Below are positions 1-13,560 of a stretch of DNA of 64,000 nt, in pieces. The translations under genes and the position numbers were made by a program. This DNA is from Selaginella tamariscina (taxonomy: Eukaryota > Streptophyta > Lycopodiopsida > Selaginellales > Selaginellaceae). The notes under the pieces are model-generated. The model did no database searches, was not told where the DNA came from, and saw only the letters and a program-made list of their open reading frames with translations. The stretch's first letter is position 1. Each line of letters opens with the position of its first letter. The stretch spans positions 46,362 to 110,361 of the forward strand of contig PUQB01000718.1 of NCBI GenBank assembly GCA_003024785.1. Direction: 5' to 3'.

Positions 1-2419
1 AAGAGGATACTTATTTTTATAGTTATCGCGTTCAGCGCTCGATAGTCCACACACATTCGCATCGTACCATCCTTTTTCATTACAAACAAGATAGGTGCAC
101 CATATGGCGATCGACTAGGTCGAATGTGTCCTCGACCAATCAATTCTGTCAGCTGTCTCTTCAATTCTACTAACTCTTGAGGATTCAACCGATATGGGGC
201 TCTTGCCGGTGGAGACGAACCTGGCAAAATCTCTATCTGTGGTCCACAGCTCGACGTGGAGGTAACTCGGGCGGCAAGTCTTCCGCAACACATCCTTAAA
301 CATGTTCAAGACTTCCAAAATAGGTTCAGGAACAATTCTTGACCATCTCCTATTTTGACTTCACCAGTATCCAAAACCATTGCAAGAAAACACGTTCCCG
401 ATGTCTAACTGCTTACGCAACTGAGTTAAGGTAAGGAACATAGGATTCCAATCCTTATCAGTTAGCGTTTCCATTTGAGCGTAATGTCTTCTTTATCTGC
501 TGCAAGCGTGATTCGATTATCTCCGAACCCCTCATTTCGATTACATGTTTATGGAACCATTCCATACCCAAACAAAGTCAAACCCCGTCATATTCAAGAC
601 AACTAAGTCTAGCTTAGCCTTCCAATCTTTGATTTGGACAGGAACTGCCCTTGCTATATTATTAGTATTTTGAGAACCTTTGCCAAAATTGATCTTTATT
701 TCACACATCTTTATTACATCCAAATTCAATCGACGAGCTAGACTAGTCGATATGAAGTTGTATGTTGCTCCAGTATCGATCATCATTCGGACTCGGTCCC
801 CTCGTATCCTTCCTGTCAAATATAGCAAAGGGTCAGTTTTGTCTTGAATAGCGAATAAGGCAGGTTGTGTCTGGCACAACATTACCTCTTCTGACTCATC
901 TTCCGGATCTTCAAGCGTTTCTGGTTCAGCAACTTCCTCTTCTACCATCGCCTTGAAATGTCCTGATTGTTGTGAGGGTGCCGACACATTCTTTAGCAAA
1001 ATGACCAGGCTTGTTACAATTATAACATTTCACGAACCCCGCCTGCGGAACGGGAGCAGACTTTGGAGCCGATCCTTTGGCCTGCTGAGGAGGTGGTAAC
1101 GAACAATGGTTTCCGAAATCCGGTGGGTCTTGATGTGTCCGGAAACTACCAAAAGGGACTTGCACTTCGAATTCGATGGTGATTGATCTGGTCGCCTATC
1201 AAACCTTCTGAACCCAGACTTTGGAGGAAACCTCCTCGATTTAGGTTTTGCTTCCTCCCCTTTGTACAAGTCTTCTAACGACATGCCATAAGCAACCTTT
1301 TGAGCTGCCTCTTGACATTCCCGATAGCTTGTGGCTTGTACCTTAAGATTTCCCTTCGCGTTTCTCATTCAAGCTAGCCATGAAGCAACTTCGAGCTTCA
1401 TCATCGCTCATATTTGGCACCAATCGCCGTACACTTTCGAATCGATAAACGTGGTCCATTGGACTTCCCCGAACTCCCTGTTGACAAAGTGCCAGGTCAG
1501 CAATCGCAAACCGAGATCATCCGGCATATACTGCTTTTTGATCTCCTTTTCATGTGTTCCAGCTGTTTCGGTATCCACGTTCACCTTCAACAATTCGCCA
1601 CCAAGTCTTAGCTTCTTCTTTAAGAAACTGCTTGGCACATGCAACCTTTTCTGTCTTTCTCACGGAAGCAGCCTCGAAATAGCTTTCCATATCATACAAC
1701 CAGTCATCCAAAACCTTGTAATCCTTTGAACCCATGAAATTCGAAGGCTTTACCGGTTTGAATTTACTGGGACCTCCACCACCTACTTCCGTCGAAGAAT
1801 CTGATTCAGAGGAACCTGACTCTGAGTCATGCTTCTTCTTCTTTTTCCGTGTGTCTGGTTGCGGAACATCTGGCACTGCAGTATTCGTTGGAATCCGAAC
1901 GGCAACATTATCGATTCGGTCATTCAACCCCAAACATCCCCTCGAAGTTCGTTTAGGGCATCCATCATTATTTCTCGCCAACCAGGTCGTTGTCTAACCT
2001 AGGGGGTCGACCTGGATCAGCCTCATCCATCTCCTCATTTTGAGCCTCTGCGACAGCCCTCTCTGCCTCAGGCTCTGGTTGCTTTCTTTGCTCATCGTAT
2101 TGAACCCTAGTTTCAACACTCAGAATATGCTTGGAATATTCCCAATGTAAGTTGGAAACACCCTGCACAGGTTGTACACCCACACACATCAGCTTAAACT
2201 AGCATAAGACTTTCGGACATACCTAGAATCTCACGCCGACTCACTGAGCAAGTGTTCTCCGAAGTTTGACAACTCACAGGATCAAACTCTCTGCGCAGAA
2301 TACAGACATGTCAACCAAAGCGATAGAGTATATCAAGAATTTAGAGTTATCTAAACATTGAAACACCCTATGACTTAAGGCAGTCCTACTGACCGCAGAG
2401 AACTTGCTCCGATACCAAT
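1..2419 (-). mobile_element. Ty3/gypsy chromovirus fossil, copy A (partial)
   Basis: The 5' half of a Ty3/gypsy element read on the minus strand; it runs off the left edge of the window. From right to left it shows a primer-binding site, a gag region with a CCHC zinc knuckle (about 970-1,060 and 1,300-2,190), an aspartic protease region with the DTGA motif (about 540-1,000), and the start of reverse transcriptase (1-320). It is nearly collinear with copy B at 6,940-9,389 and differs mainly by scattered small changes, so both copies look young. The copy is broken, with several breaks. Confidence 0.9.
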
Positions 2420-3036
2420 TGTCAGAGTTTTTACCTGGTGCCACAAAGGCGGCTTGCCAGGTGCCAACCCTGGAATCCCCTCTCTGGAAACCCCACGGAA
2501 TCTGGTAAAGTAACCCGTATTAGGAACCCAACCTTAGGAACTTAAACCCCTAACTGACTAAGTCCACGAACGAGACTCACCTTGTGAATCAGGACACGGA
2601 CTAGCCGAGCTTTAGGTGTCGTTCCTAGCTTGGCGTGGTTGAGGCGGCCGGAGCAAGGCCTCAACCACTAGTCTGCGGAACGTGAACTCGGGCAATGCCT
2701 TTGAGCTTGCGGCAGGTTTTCGGACCAAGGAATCTGACTAACTCCTTGGAAGTGACGTGCCCCTCTCAAAGGCGATCCTGCCAACGATAAGGATAGTCTA
2801 ACCCTAGGGTGGGTTGTACCCCTGTCGTGTGGAAGTTTGGGCGGCACAACAAGGGTTGCACCTTGACGACACAAGCTTAGCTTGCACCGGTAGGAGGTTA
2901 ACGAGCTCTCTTTTGAACCCAGGAAGCCTCACTACATACTCTACCTTATTTATGTGACGGACCCCCCCCCCCCCTGTTTACCTAAATGAGTAAGTGGGCT
3001 GGCACGGAAATGCCAGCCCTTAGAGAAAATGGTTGT
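2420..3036 (-). repeat. Partial chromovirus LTR (copy A)
   Basis: Starts with the same TGTCAGAGTTTTTAC end as the complete LTRs at 3,037 and 9,390 and follows them for about 617 bp. It then abuts the complete LTR of copy B directly, giving an LTR-LTR tandem. This arrangement is typical of unequal recombination between neighbouring copies, or of one copy inserting at the edge of another. No clear 5-bp target duplication is visible around the junction. Confidence 0.8.
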
Positions 3037-4010
3037 TGTCAGAGTTTTTACTTGGTGCCAACAAAAGGCGGCTTGCCAGGTGCCAACCCTGGAATCCCCT
3101 CTCTTGGAAACCCCACGGAACCTGGTAAAGTAACCCGTATTAGGAACCCAAGCCTTAGGAAGTCAAACCCCTAGCTGACTAAGTCCACAAACGAGACTCA
3201 CCTTGTGAATCAGGATACACGGACTAGCCGAGCTTTAGGTGTCGTTCCTAGCTTGGCGTGGTTGAGGCGGCCGGAGCAAGGCCTCAACCACTAGTTTTGC
3301 GGAACGTGAACTCGGGCAATGTCTTTGAGCTTGCGGGCAGGTTTTCGGACCAAGGAATCTGACTAACTCCTTGGAAGTGAGTGCCCCTATCTCAAAGGCA
3401 AGATCCTGCCAACGATAAGGATAGTCTAACCCTAGGGTGGGTTGTACCCCTGTCGTGTGGAAGTTTGGGCGGCACAACGGAGGGTTGCACCTTGACGACA
3501 CAAGCTTAGCTTGCACCGGTAGGAGGTTAACGAGCTCTCTCTTGAACCCAGGAAGCCTCACTACATATACTCTACCTTATTTATGTGACGGACCCCCCCC
3601 CCCCTGTTTACCTAAATGAGTAAGTGGGCTGGCACGGAAATGCCAGCCCTTAGAGAAACTGGTTGTCCTAACCTAACCCTAAACCTAACCCCTAGGGGGG
3701 GTATTAGGGCGTGGGGTTAGGGCAACCCTAGGGTTAGGTCAACCCTAGGAGTGTCCCTAACCCTTATTTTGACAAGCTATACTTTATAACCTAGAACGTC
3801 AAACCGGGGGAGAGTTTCTAGAAGGTAAGTTCTAGCTTCGCCTAGAGTTTCCTGCAAATACCTAATGACACCCGGCCGGACCATCACTAGATACCCAAGT
3901 GCACTAAACGGGCCTGTTTCCTACTACATCTAGGGTTCGTCACACAACTCGGTAAGTAACAACAGTCAAACCCCAAAGTAAAGGGTCGAGTCATAGTAAA
4001 AACTATGACA
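3037..4010 (-). repeat. Chromovirus LTR (3' LTR of copy B)
   Basis: 974 bp, beginning TGTCAGAG and ending ACTATGACA on the plus strand. It contains a C-rich run near 3,590, a short hairpin (GGGCTGGCA...TGCCAGCCC, about 3,627-3,650), and a tract rich in CCTAACCCTAAAC (about 3,665-3,760) that resembles plant telomere repeat but is part of the LTR, since it recurs at the same place in the other LTR. Confidence 0.88.
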
Positions 4011-4026
4011 CACTCCCCGCCTTTGG
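4011..4026 (-). other. Polypurine tract
   Basis: Minus-strand CCAAAGGCGGGGAGTG lies immediately before the 3' LTR, where the plus-strand primer of LTR elements belongs. Confidence 0.6.
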
Positions 4027-7000
4027 AAATGTCAACGTCCTCGTTGACGTCTAACTCCAAGACTAGATAGGTTAGAAAAATTAACTGAAAACTAACACTA
4101 ATCACTCTATGCGGAGTCAGCCAAAAAGTTCACAAGTTTTATTACCCCCCTTGCATTACGCGAAGCCAAGTACTTCAGAACCGTCGTTCACTGAGCAACA
4201 CTCAGCTGCCGGAGGCACCACCTGCGACAAGAAGTCACTTGGAGACCTTTTGCACGTCTGCAAAGTCTGTCACCCGACACAGACAACAGTTAGTTAATTT
4301 CTTTAAGTTAACTAGAATTTATATTGGAGGCCTCTAGTTAAGGTTGTCTGTCGGCCCCTAGGTTAAGAAGAAATAACTTTATTTCTTAATCAGTTTGAGA
4401 CCTGTCTCAAACTCATTCACCAACTCCATCGCGTTCTGCAGATTCTCCAATGGTTCCCATGTCGACTCGCATGCCGGGTACCCTTTCCACTTAACAAGAT
4501 ATTCACGTTTACGTTTTCGCCGTCCATGAATGTTTCGCCCCTTTAATATCCTCAACTTCAAATTCTTTCTCCTCACCAACTAACTCTGGAGGGGACGTAA
4601 ATTATGATATCTATGTGGATGTTTCTCATCCTTGTGGAATGGCTCAAGCAAGTTGACATGAAACACATTGTGTATTGTTCCCAACTCTGGAGGAAGATCT
4701 AACCCATAAGCCACTTTCCTACTCGCTTCACCACCTTGTATGGGCCTATGTAGTGCGATAGAAACTTCTTCGAAAGAGTTGTTGGAACCTTCAGGTTTCT
4801 GGTACTCAACAATACCATGTCCCCAACTGATACTCTACATCCCCGATGTTTATCGTACTGCTGACGATACCTTTCCTGTGCTGCAGCCATCGCTTGACGA
4901 GCAGCTTCCCATGTTCGATACAATTGTCCCGTGAACTCTGCTACAGATGGAACTCGATTGCTATCGTCTTTCGGTAACACCATACTCTGAGGAATACCAC
5001 CCTTATTCCCAGTTAACACTCCATCGGGCTACATCCGATTGCAGTGTGTGTCGAGTTATTGTAACATATCTCAGCCATATCCAAGTGTTCAGCCCAATCA
5101 AGTTGATCACCTTGAACATAGCATCTGAGATAGTCCTCGACTTGTCGGTTCACCCTCTCCGTTTGACCATCAGTTTGCGGATGGTAGCTGTACTGAACTT
5201 GAGCATCGTACCAAACTGCTTAAACAATGTCCCCCAAAACTTCCCCGTAAACCGAGGATCCCGATCTGAGATCATGGTTTCCGGTAGTCCGCGCACTCTT
5301 ATGACTTCGTGGAAGAACAACTTCGCTGCTTGAATTGCATTCACTGTCTCTACAGTTGGAATGAAATGAGCAACCTTTGAAAACCGATCGACTACCACCA
5401 TGAGCGCGTTAAAACCACAAGATTTTGGCAATCCCATGATAAAGTCCAAAGTAACACTTTGAAATGGCCGCTTGGAATCGGTATACACTGCAACTTCCAG
5501 CTCGTTTTTGCGATCGGCTCTTTACTTGTTGACATGTGGGGCATGTCTTGACATACATTCATATACCCGGCCAATAGAATCCCTGCTTCAACAAAAGCCA
5601 ACGTCTTATGCCTTCCACCATGTCCTGCTAAAGGAACATCGTGATGCTCTCTTAACAGCCTCTCCCTCCATGTCCCTTCTGGAACATAGAGTCTCTTTTC
5701 TTTATAATAAAGAACTCCATCTCGTACCGCAAAATGCGCCTGTTTGAGTGCATCCATTCGACTTTCTATTCCTGCTGGAATATTACCATCTCTTCGTAAC
5801 TGATGAACTTGTTTCCTCTTTGCCACCAGGCTCAAAGCCTCCTTAGCAAACTTGTCCTGAGGATACGCCGTCACAAATTCATCCACCAAAGTTGACAATG
5901 GGTGCTGACATAATTCGAAGATGACCCTTTCTACTGAGTGCATCAGCTACCACATTGTCCTTTCCCGCTTTATTGTTTGATTTCAGGCTGAAATCGTGCC
6001 AACTTCTGCTGCCATCTAGCATACTTCGGCGATAGCTTCGGCTGCGTTTCAAAATACCTTAGAGTTACACTATCTGTCCAAACCACAGTACCATGACTTG
6101 GAAGATAATGACGCCAATACTCCAAGGAAGCAACAATAGCATACATCTCCTTTTCGTGAGTAGGCCATCGAGTTTGCGCGGCATCTAACTTCTTCGAGAA
6201 AAAGGACACTGGATGTCCTTTCTGTTGCAATACACCACCAATTGCAAAGTCGGAAGCGTCACATTCTACTTCAAAGGGATCTTCAAAGATGGGCAACTGC
6301 AAAACTGGCTCAGAAGAGATAGCCTCTTTGAGTTTGACGAACGCACGTTGGCACTCTGGAGTCCAATGCCATGGAATGTTTTTCGTAAGATCTGTCAATG
6401 GGGCCTATTTCCGAGTAACCCTTTATGAATCTTCGGTAATACCCTGTCAGACCAAGAAATGATCTAACTTCATGCACATCTTTTAAAGTCATCCACTCGT
6501 AATAGCTTGAATTTTCTTTGGGTCCATGGCAACCTCCCCACCTGAGATCAAGTGTCCCAAGAAATCTATCTTGGTTTGACCAAATGCGCACTTGCTTTCT
6601 TTAGCATACAACTGGTTCTCTCTCAACCTGAAACACTTTTTCTAAGTGTTCCACATGTTCCAATTGTCGAACTGAAAATCAGAATGTCATCAATATACAC
6701 CACTACGAACTCGTCTAGATAGTCTCTAAACACATCATCCATCATTGTGCAAAAAGTTGCTGGAGCATTGCACAACCCGAATGGCAAGACTAGAAACTCA
6801 AATGATCCATAACGCGTTCGAAAAGCGGTCTTCTCAATGTCATTCTCTGCTACCCGAATCTGATGGTACCCCGATCTCAAGTCTATTCTTGAAAAATACT
6901 TTGCTTTTGATAGCCTATCAAATAAGTCGTCCACTCGTGGAAGAGGATACTTATTTTTGATAGTTATCGCGTTCAGCGCTCGATAGTCCACACACATTCG

Positions 7001-9375
7001 CATCGTACCATCCTTTTTCATTACAAACAAGATAGGTGCACCATATGGCGATCGACTAGGTCGAATGTGTCCTCGACCATCAATTCTGTCAGCTGTCTCT
7101 TCAATTCTACTAACTCTTGAGGATTCAACCGATATGGGGCTCTTGCCGGTGGAGACGAACCTGGCAAAATCTCTATCTGTGGTCCACAACTCGACGTGGA
7201 GGTAACTCGGGCGGCAAGTCTTCTGGCAACACATCCTTAAACATGTTCAAGACTTCCAAAATAGGTTAGGAACAGATTCTTGACCATCTCCTATTTTGAC
7301 TTCACCAGTATCCAAAACCATTGCAAGAAACACACGTTCCCGATGTCTAACTGCCTTACGCAACTGAGTTAAGGTAAGGAACATAGGATTCCAATCCTTA
7401 TCAGTTAGCGTTTCCATTTTGAGCGTGGTCTTTTAATGTCTTCTTTATCTGCTGCAAGCGTGATTCGATTATCTCCGGAACCCCTCATTTCGATTACATG
7501 TTTATGGAACCATTCCATACCCAAAACAAAGTCAAACCCCGTCATATTCAAGACAACTAAGTCTAGCTTAGCCTTCCAATCTTTGATTTGGACAGGAACT
7601 GCCCTTGCTATATTATTAGTATTTTGAGAACCTTTGCCAAAATTGATCTTTATTTCACACATCTTTATTACATCCAAATTCAATCGACGAGCTAGACTAG
7701 TCGATATGAAGTTGTATGTTGCTCCAGTATCGATCATCATTCGGACTCGGTCCCCTCGTATCCTTCCTGTCAAATATAGCAAAGGGTCAGTTTTGTCTTG
7801 AATAGCGAATAAGGCAGGTTGTGTCTGGCACAACATTACCTCTTCTGACTCATCTTCCGGATCTTCAAGCGTTTCTGGTTCAGCAACTTCCTCTTCTACC
7901 ATCGCCTTGAAATGTCCTGATTGTTGTGAGGGTGCCGACACTCTTTAGCAAAATGACCAGGCTTGTTACAATTATAACATTTCACACCCCGCCTGCGGAA
8001 CGCGGGGGAGCAGACTTTGGAGCCGATCCTTTGGCCTGCTGAGGAGGTGGTAACGCCAATGGTTTCCGAAATCCGGTGGGTCTTGATGTGTCCGAAAACT
8101 TGGAACTGCCGACAAAGGGACTTGCACTTCGAATTGATGGCGATTGATCTGGTCGCCTATCAAACCTTCTAAACCCAGACTTTGGAGGAAACTCCTTGGT
8201 TTAGGTTTTGCTTCCTCCCCTTTGTACAAGTCTTCTAACGACATGCCATAAGCAACCTTTTGAGCTGCCTCTTGACATTCCCGATAGCTTGTTGGCTTGT
8301 ACCTTAAGATTTCTCTTCGCGTTTCTCATTCAAGCTAGCCATGAAGCAACTTCGAGCTTCATCATCACTCATATTTGGCACCAATCGCCGTACACTTTCG
8401 AATCGATAAACGTGGTCCATTGGACTTCCCCGAACTCCCTGTTGACAAAGTGCCAGGTCAGCACGCAATCGCAAACCGAGATCATCCGGCATATACTGCT
8501 TTTTGATCTCCTTTTTCATGTGCTTCCAGCTGTTTCGGTATCCACGTTCACCTTCAACAATTCGCCACCAAGTCTTAGCTTCTTCTTTAAGAAACTGCTT
8601 GGCACATGCAACCTTTTCTGTCTTTCTCACGGAAGCAGCCTCGAAATAGCTTTCCATATCATACAACCAGTCATCCAAAACCTTGTAATCCTTTGAACCC
8701 ATGAAATTCGAAGGCTTTACCGGTTTGAATTTACTGGGACCTCCACCAACTACTTCCGTCGAAGAATCTGATTCAGAGGAACCTGACTCTGAGTCATGCT
8801 TCTTCTTCTTTTTCCGTGTGTCTGTTGCGGAACATCTGGCACTGCTGTATTCGTTGGAATCCGAACGGCAACATTATCGATTCGGTCGTTCAACCCCAGA
8901 ACATCCCCTCGAAGTTCGTTTAGGGCATCCATCATTATTTCTCGCCAACCAGGTCGTTGTCTAACCTAGGGGGTCGACCTGGATCAGCCTCATCCATCTC
9001 CTCATTTTGAGCCTCTGCGACAGCCCTCTCTGCCTCAGGCTCTGGTTGCTTTCTCTTGCTCATCGTATTGAACCCTAGTGTCAACACTCGGAGAATATGC
9101 TTGGAATATTCCCAATGTGAAACTGGAAACACCCTGCACAGGTTGTACACCCACACACATCAGCTTAAACTAGCATAAGACTTTCGGACATACCTAGAAT
9201 CTCACGCCGACTCACTGAGCAAGTGTTCTCCGAAGTTTGACAACTCACAGGATCAAACTCTCTGCGCAGAATACAGACATGTCAACCGAAAGCAATAGAG
9301 TATAACAAGAATTTAGAGTTATCTAAACATTGAAACACCCTACCTTAAGGCAGTCCTACTGACCGCAGAGAACTT

Positions 9376-9387
9376 GCTCCGATACCA
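9376..9387 (-). other. Primer-binding site (initiator tRNA-Met type)
   Basis: Two bases inside the 5' LTR on the minus strand the sequence reads TGGTATCGGAGC, one base off the common plant initiator tRNA-Met primer site TGGTATCAGAGC. The same site occurs for copy A at 2,406-2,417. Confidence 0.75.
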
Positions 9388-9389
9388 AT

Positions 9390-10365
9390 TGTCAGAGTTT
9401 TTACCTGGTGCCACAAAGGCGGCTTGCCAGGTGCCAACCCTGGAATCCCCTCTTGGAAACCCCACGGAACTGGTAAAGTAACCCGTATTAGGAACCCAAG
9501 CCTTAGGAAGTCAAACCCTAGCTGACTAAGTCCACAAACGAGACTCACCTTGTGAATCAGGATACACGGACTAGCCGAGCTTTAGGTGTCGTTCCTAGCT
9601 TGGCGTGGTTGAGGCGGCCGGAGCAAGGCCTCAACCACTAGTTTGCGGAACGTGAACTCGGGCAATGTCTTTGAGCTTGCGGCAGGTTTTCGGACCAAGG
9701 AATCTGACTAACTCCTTGGAAGTGACGTGCCCCTATCTCAAAGGCAAGATCCTGCCAACGATAAGGATAGTCTAACCCTAGGGTGGGTTGTACCCCTGTC
9801 GTGTGGAAGTTTGGGCGGCACAACGGAGGGTTGCACCTTGACGACACAAGCTTAGCTTGCACCGGTAGGAGGTTAACGAGCTCTCTTTTGAACCCAGGAA
9901 GCCTCACTACATATACTCTACCTTATTTATGTGACGGACCCCCCCCCCCCTGTTTACCTAAATGAGTAAGTGGGCTGGCACGGAAATGCCAGCCCTTAGA
10001 GAAAATGGTTGTCCTAACCTAACCCTAAACCTAACCCCTAGGGGGGGGTTTAGGGCGTGGGGTTAGGGCAACCCTAGGGTTAGGTCAACCCTAGGGTGTC
10101 CCTAACCCTTATTTTGACAAGCTATACTTTGAAAGAACCCTAACCTAGAACGTCAAACCGGGGGAGAGTTTCTAGAAGGTAAGTTCTAGCTTCGCCTAGA
10201 GTTTCCTGCAAATACCTAATGACACCCGGCCGGACCATCACTAGATACCCAAGTGCACTAAACGGGCCTGTTTCCTACTACATCTAGGGTTCGTCACACA
10301 ACTCGGTAAGTAACAACAGTCAAACCCCAAAGTAAAGGGTCGAGTCATAAGTAAAAACTATGACA
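9390..10365 (-). repeat. Chromovirus LTR (5' LTR of copy B)
   Basis: 976 bp, matching 3,037-4,010 almost throughout and differing by a few substitutions and small indels. It holds the same hairpin (about 9,968-9,995) and telomere-like CCCTAA tract (about 10,013-10,110). Unrelated AT-rich DNA follows directly at 10,366. Confidence 0.88.
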
Positions 10366-11224
10366 TTCTGTCATAATATTGTTTTTAATGTTTTTGTGGT
10401 AATTTGTGTTGATATTGTTATTGATTGTTGATGCTTTGTGGTATGTTGTTGATTGTCGATGCTTTGTGATATGTTATTGATTGTCATACCATTGTAGTAT
10501 ATTAATGTTGTTAATTTTCACAAGCCTTGTGGTGTATTGTGTTGTTAAGTTTTATTATTTACGATATATGTTATGTTATTGATTCTTGAGTTGTTTTTAT
10601 TATGTTAATTTTATTTAATAAAAATAAAGAAGAAGGAAAAAAAATTCTCATAAAAGGAAATAAAATATGAAGAATGATGAAAGTTTTTATCATCGGGCAA
10701 TTTATTGTAAAAAAAGAGATTACAAATGCACTGATTAAGCTTTTATACAAAAGTTTTTATGTTATGAAAAAACATTGGTTTTTGCACAGAAGGAAGTATA
10801 GTATGTGGATGTAGTTGAAGAAATATGTAGATGTGATTGAAAAAAAAAATTTTTATATAGAAAGAAGTAAAATATTGTGTAGTGCCAAGGTTCATTCTCA
10901 ACATCAACAGTTACAACAAGAATATGTTTAAAAGACATAAGAACTGGTATTATAAAGTCTTTAATATTGTGGTTATTTATGTTATGTAATTGAAGATTTT
11001 TTTCACACTGAAAGGAGTAATATAAGGTAACTACGATAATATGTATTACCCTAATAATTAAAATATATACGAAAATTAATCCTATAATTAGGATTATCTA
11101 TTATTGATTTATAAGATAATTTCAAATATGATTAAGATTATACCTTTTATTTTTATATATTCATCTAAATACAAAGCTCATCTCAAGTTTAGTTGTTATT
11201 GTATTGTCTGGGTTCTTACAATAT
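10366..11224. other. AT-rich spacer without recognisable gene
   Basis: About 860 bp of TG- and AT-rich DNA between the chromovirus LTR and the duplicated block. It contains degenerate tandem words (about 10,390-10,510, 'gtggtatgttgttgattgt' variants). No protein similarity was seen. Confidence 0.6.
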
Positions 11225-11299
11225 CAATAATTTATAAATGTACATGTGTAACAAATTTATCTGGCAGACTTATTATATTTACATTTATATTCTAAGAAA

Positions 11300-12190
11300 A
11301 TTCTTTGATATAAAAACAGCCATATAATGAACACTTCAAGCAACTGCAACCTGGAACTCTTCGTACAGAGCCACTTTACCATGTTCTTTCCAATCAGAAG
11401 GCAGGAGATGACCAATTGTCCACTGCCCCGTTCCATGTGCTGGATCGAGTCATGGATCTCACCAATGACGTTGTGCTGAGGATGCTGCTGACCAAGAACA
11501 CTTTCTGAGGTCGGAGACATAGGAAGGATCAAAGATTTCATCCTAGACATCTTTGTTATAGCCACTGATATGGGAATTGGGGACTTTGTACCATATCTCA
11601 AGTGGATGGACAAAAATCCATAGCGTTCTTAATGCTGGAGGTACTTCATTGACAACATGCTGTCCAAGGGCAGGACATACTTGGAGCGGAAACGGAAAGC
11701 ATCCCTGTGATGGTGGAATGGGGCTTAGCACAACTGCTCAAGAACGGCCTCGTTGGCAAGGTGCAAGCAGAAAGAACAGGATCATGGAGGAATCAGACAT
11801 CCCAACGCTAAAGTTCTTCGATACAGTCGTCAAGAAGACATTCCGCCATGCATCCGTCGGTGTCAATATTCAACCATGAGACAACAGAGGCATGTAGAGT
11901 CGACAACTTTATGATACCCAAGGGCACCAGAGTTATGGTGAATGCATATGTCATTAGGAGGGATCCCAGTGCTTGGGAGTCTCCAGACACATTCAATCCC
12001 AATAGGTTTCAGGACTCTCAACTGGATATTCAAGGGCAGCACTTTGAGCTGCTTCTTGTTCTGTGCTCTGCTTATGGTTCAGTTCACTCTTGGAAAGCTT
12101 GCTACATAATTTCGACTGGGATGGAGTAATCCAAGGGAGCTTAACATGACGGCCAAGTTCGGTGCCACTCTGTGGTAGTTAGCTGAAACT
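11300..12190 (+). pseudogene. Cytochrome P450 relic (block A)
   Basis: Fragments of a plant P450 are readable in shifting frames. About 11,510-11,610 matches the I-G-D-F-V-P-Y-L-K-W-M-D segment, then comes an EESDIPTLKFFDTVVK segment (11,785-11,835), then the PERF-type region KGTRVMVNAYVIRRDPSAWE...FNPNRF (11,920-12,010). P450s are heme monooxygenases of the ER membrane. The K-helix ExxR motif reads K-T-F-R (Glu replaced by Lys), and the FxxGxRxCxG heme-binding loop expected after QHFELL (about 12,055) is missing, while residues that normally follow it (MVQFTLGKL) are present. It is therefore a dead gene. Block B (52,320-53,210) carries the same Lys and a similar ending, so the damage predates the duplication. 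Confidence 0.8.
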
Positions 12191-12419
12191 GCATCCTTAT
12201 GTAGTTTTCTTTCTCCTTTCAAGTCCCTTGTTTTGCTACATTGTTTTAATGCAACAACAACTTCCTTCATTTTCCATTTTTACCTTTTTTTGTACTTTCT
12301 AAGAACCCAAGTCTTTCTTCCACATTCAAGCTTTCCTTTCATTCCGCTCAAATTGAAATTCGAATATGGAAGTATATATCACTGCAATGTACATGTATAT
12401 TGTTTCTTGTTGACATTCT

Positions 12420-13560
12420 TAGATTTCTTTGTACATGTTGTAGAGATGGTTACATGCATTCAGAAGAGTCGAGAAACTAACGTGGTTCGGCTTGTTTCCT
12501 TGCAAAGCCATCGCACGAAGCACCTCCATGGCACGCTTCCCATGCCCAGATCCCGCATACGATGTGATCATTGAGTTCCAAGCTACCACATCTAACACAG
12601 GCATTTGCTCAAAGAGTTTCCTCGCTCTCTTTATATGTCCAATCATTGCAGACCATGAGAGAAGGTCCCTCTCTGGCATCATACAAAAGATCTCCCTCAC
12701 TTAGGCAATCTGCATGACGTGCACAAATCCAGTAATCTATGATGTCCATGTGATGGAGTCCTTCGCAGGTATCTGATTAGTAGAAAGGCTGCCTCCTGCC
12801 AATTGTCCTGGTTGGGCATATCCAGATATCATCGTGTTGTACGAAACTAGATCATGTTCCTGCATCTCTCTCTCTCAAAAGCTCTATTGCTTCCTGCAGA
12901 TACCCACTCATGATGGAAGTCCATGCCACCAAGTTTTGCTCCTCCATTGTATCGAACAGTTTCCTCGCTTCTTGTAAATCACCTTCTTGGGCAAATGATT
13001 CCACCATTGTGCTCCATGATATCACGTTAAACTCTGGCATCGCATCGAAGGACCTCGCTTCAGCAAATGCTCTTTATGGATAAATGCTATAAGCATAATA
13101 GACCTTCTTCAAGAACAGATCCCACGCATCAGCATTGACCATACACATCTAGAAGAATTCCAGGACACGCACGGGCATGCTGTCGAAAAGTTCCTGAGCT
13201 TTTTGTAAATGCCCTCTCGGCATATGCTGCAAGCAGGTGTTTATAGACATTTCAGTATACTCAGGCATCTGGCCATAATAGACGCATTTTTTCTTGTTCG
13301 ATTTCACCATTTTTGTGCGATTATCCCCAGCATGAAGTGCATGCAACGGAGTTCTTCTCTGGCATCGTTTCGAAGTCTTCTTAGCATTGTACACTTGCCC
13401 ATTCTCGGCATATCCCACAAATAAGATGGTCCAGGAGAAATAATTGGTTGATCTATAGCATCAAACACGAGCTTCGCTTCTTCGATGCTACCGCATTTTC
13501 TGTATATTTCTATGAAGAGGTTGGATAGATATTGGTTGTTTTAGCAACTGTTGTGAAGAA
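12420..13560 (-). pseudogene. Pentatricopeptide-repeat (PPR) protein relic (block A)
   Basis: Minus-strand fragments carry PLS-type PPR repeats: AENGQVYNAKKT (near 13,400), MPEFNVISWSTMVESFAQEGDLQEARKLFDTM in pieces (12,950-13,040), and MPERDLLSWSAMIGHIKRARKLFEQMP with MITSYAGSGHGKRAMEVL (12,500-12,700). A PHVSFSTLLNACNH-like L repeat ends it. PPR proteins bind organellar RNA and act in editing, splicing and processing. Frames change between repeats and no transit peptide or C-terminal E/DYW domain is visible, so I call it broken. The same gene is at 53,460-54,560. The MPERD...W style is common in lycophyte PPR families. Confidence 0.82.

Larger units (their letters stand above)
3037..10365 (-). 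mobile_element. Ty3/gypsy chromovirus fossil, copy B (both LTRs)
   Basis: A full-length-sized element (7.3 kb) on the minus strand with LTRs at 3,037-4,010 and 9,390-10,365. Parts in coding order are gag (about 7,970-9,160, with zinc knuckle near 7,980), aspartic protease (about 7,405-7,940), reverse transcriptase with the YIDDI motif (about 6,450-7,234), RNase H (about 5,970-6,400), integrase (about 4,700-5,940), and a C-terminal chromodomain (4,379-4,579) with the EYLVKWKGYP signature. The chromodomain places it in the chromovirus branch. The LTRs are nearly alike, so insertion was recent. The coding region is broken, with several breaks. Confidence 0.92.

Noticed and set aside
3590-3605. 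C-homopolymer as a functional site
   Set aside because: It recurs with varying length at the same LTR position (2,965, 3,592, 9,939, 41,347) and is best seen as slippage in the LTR.
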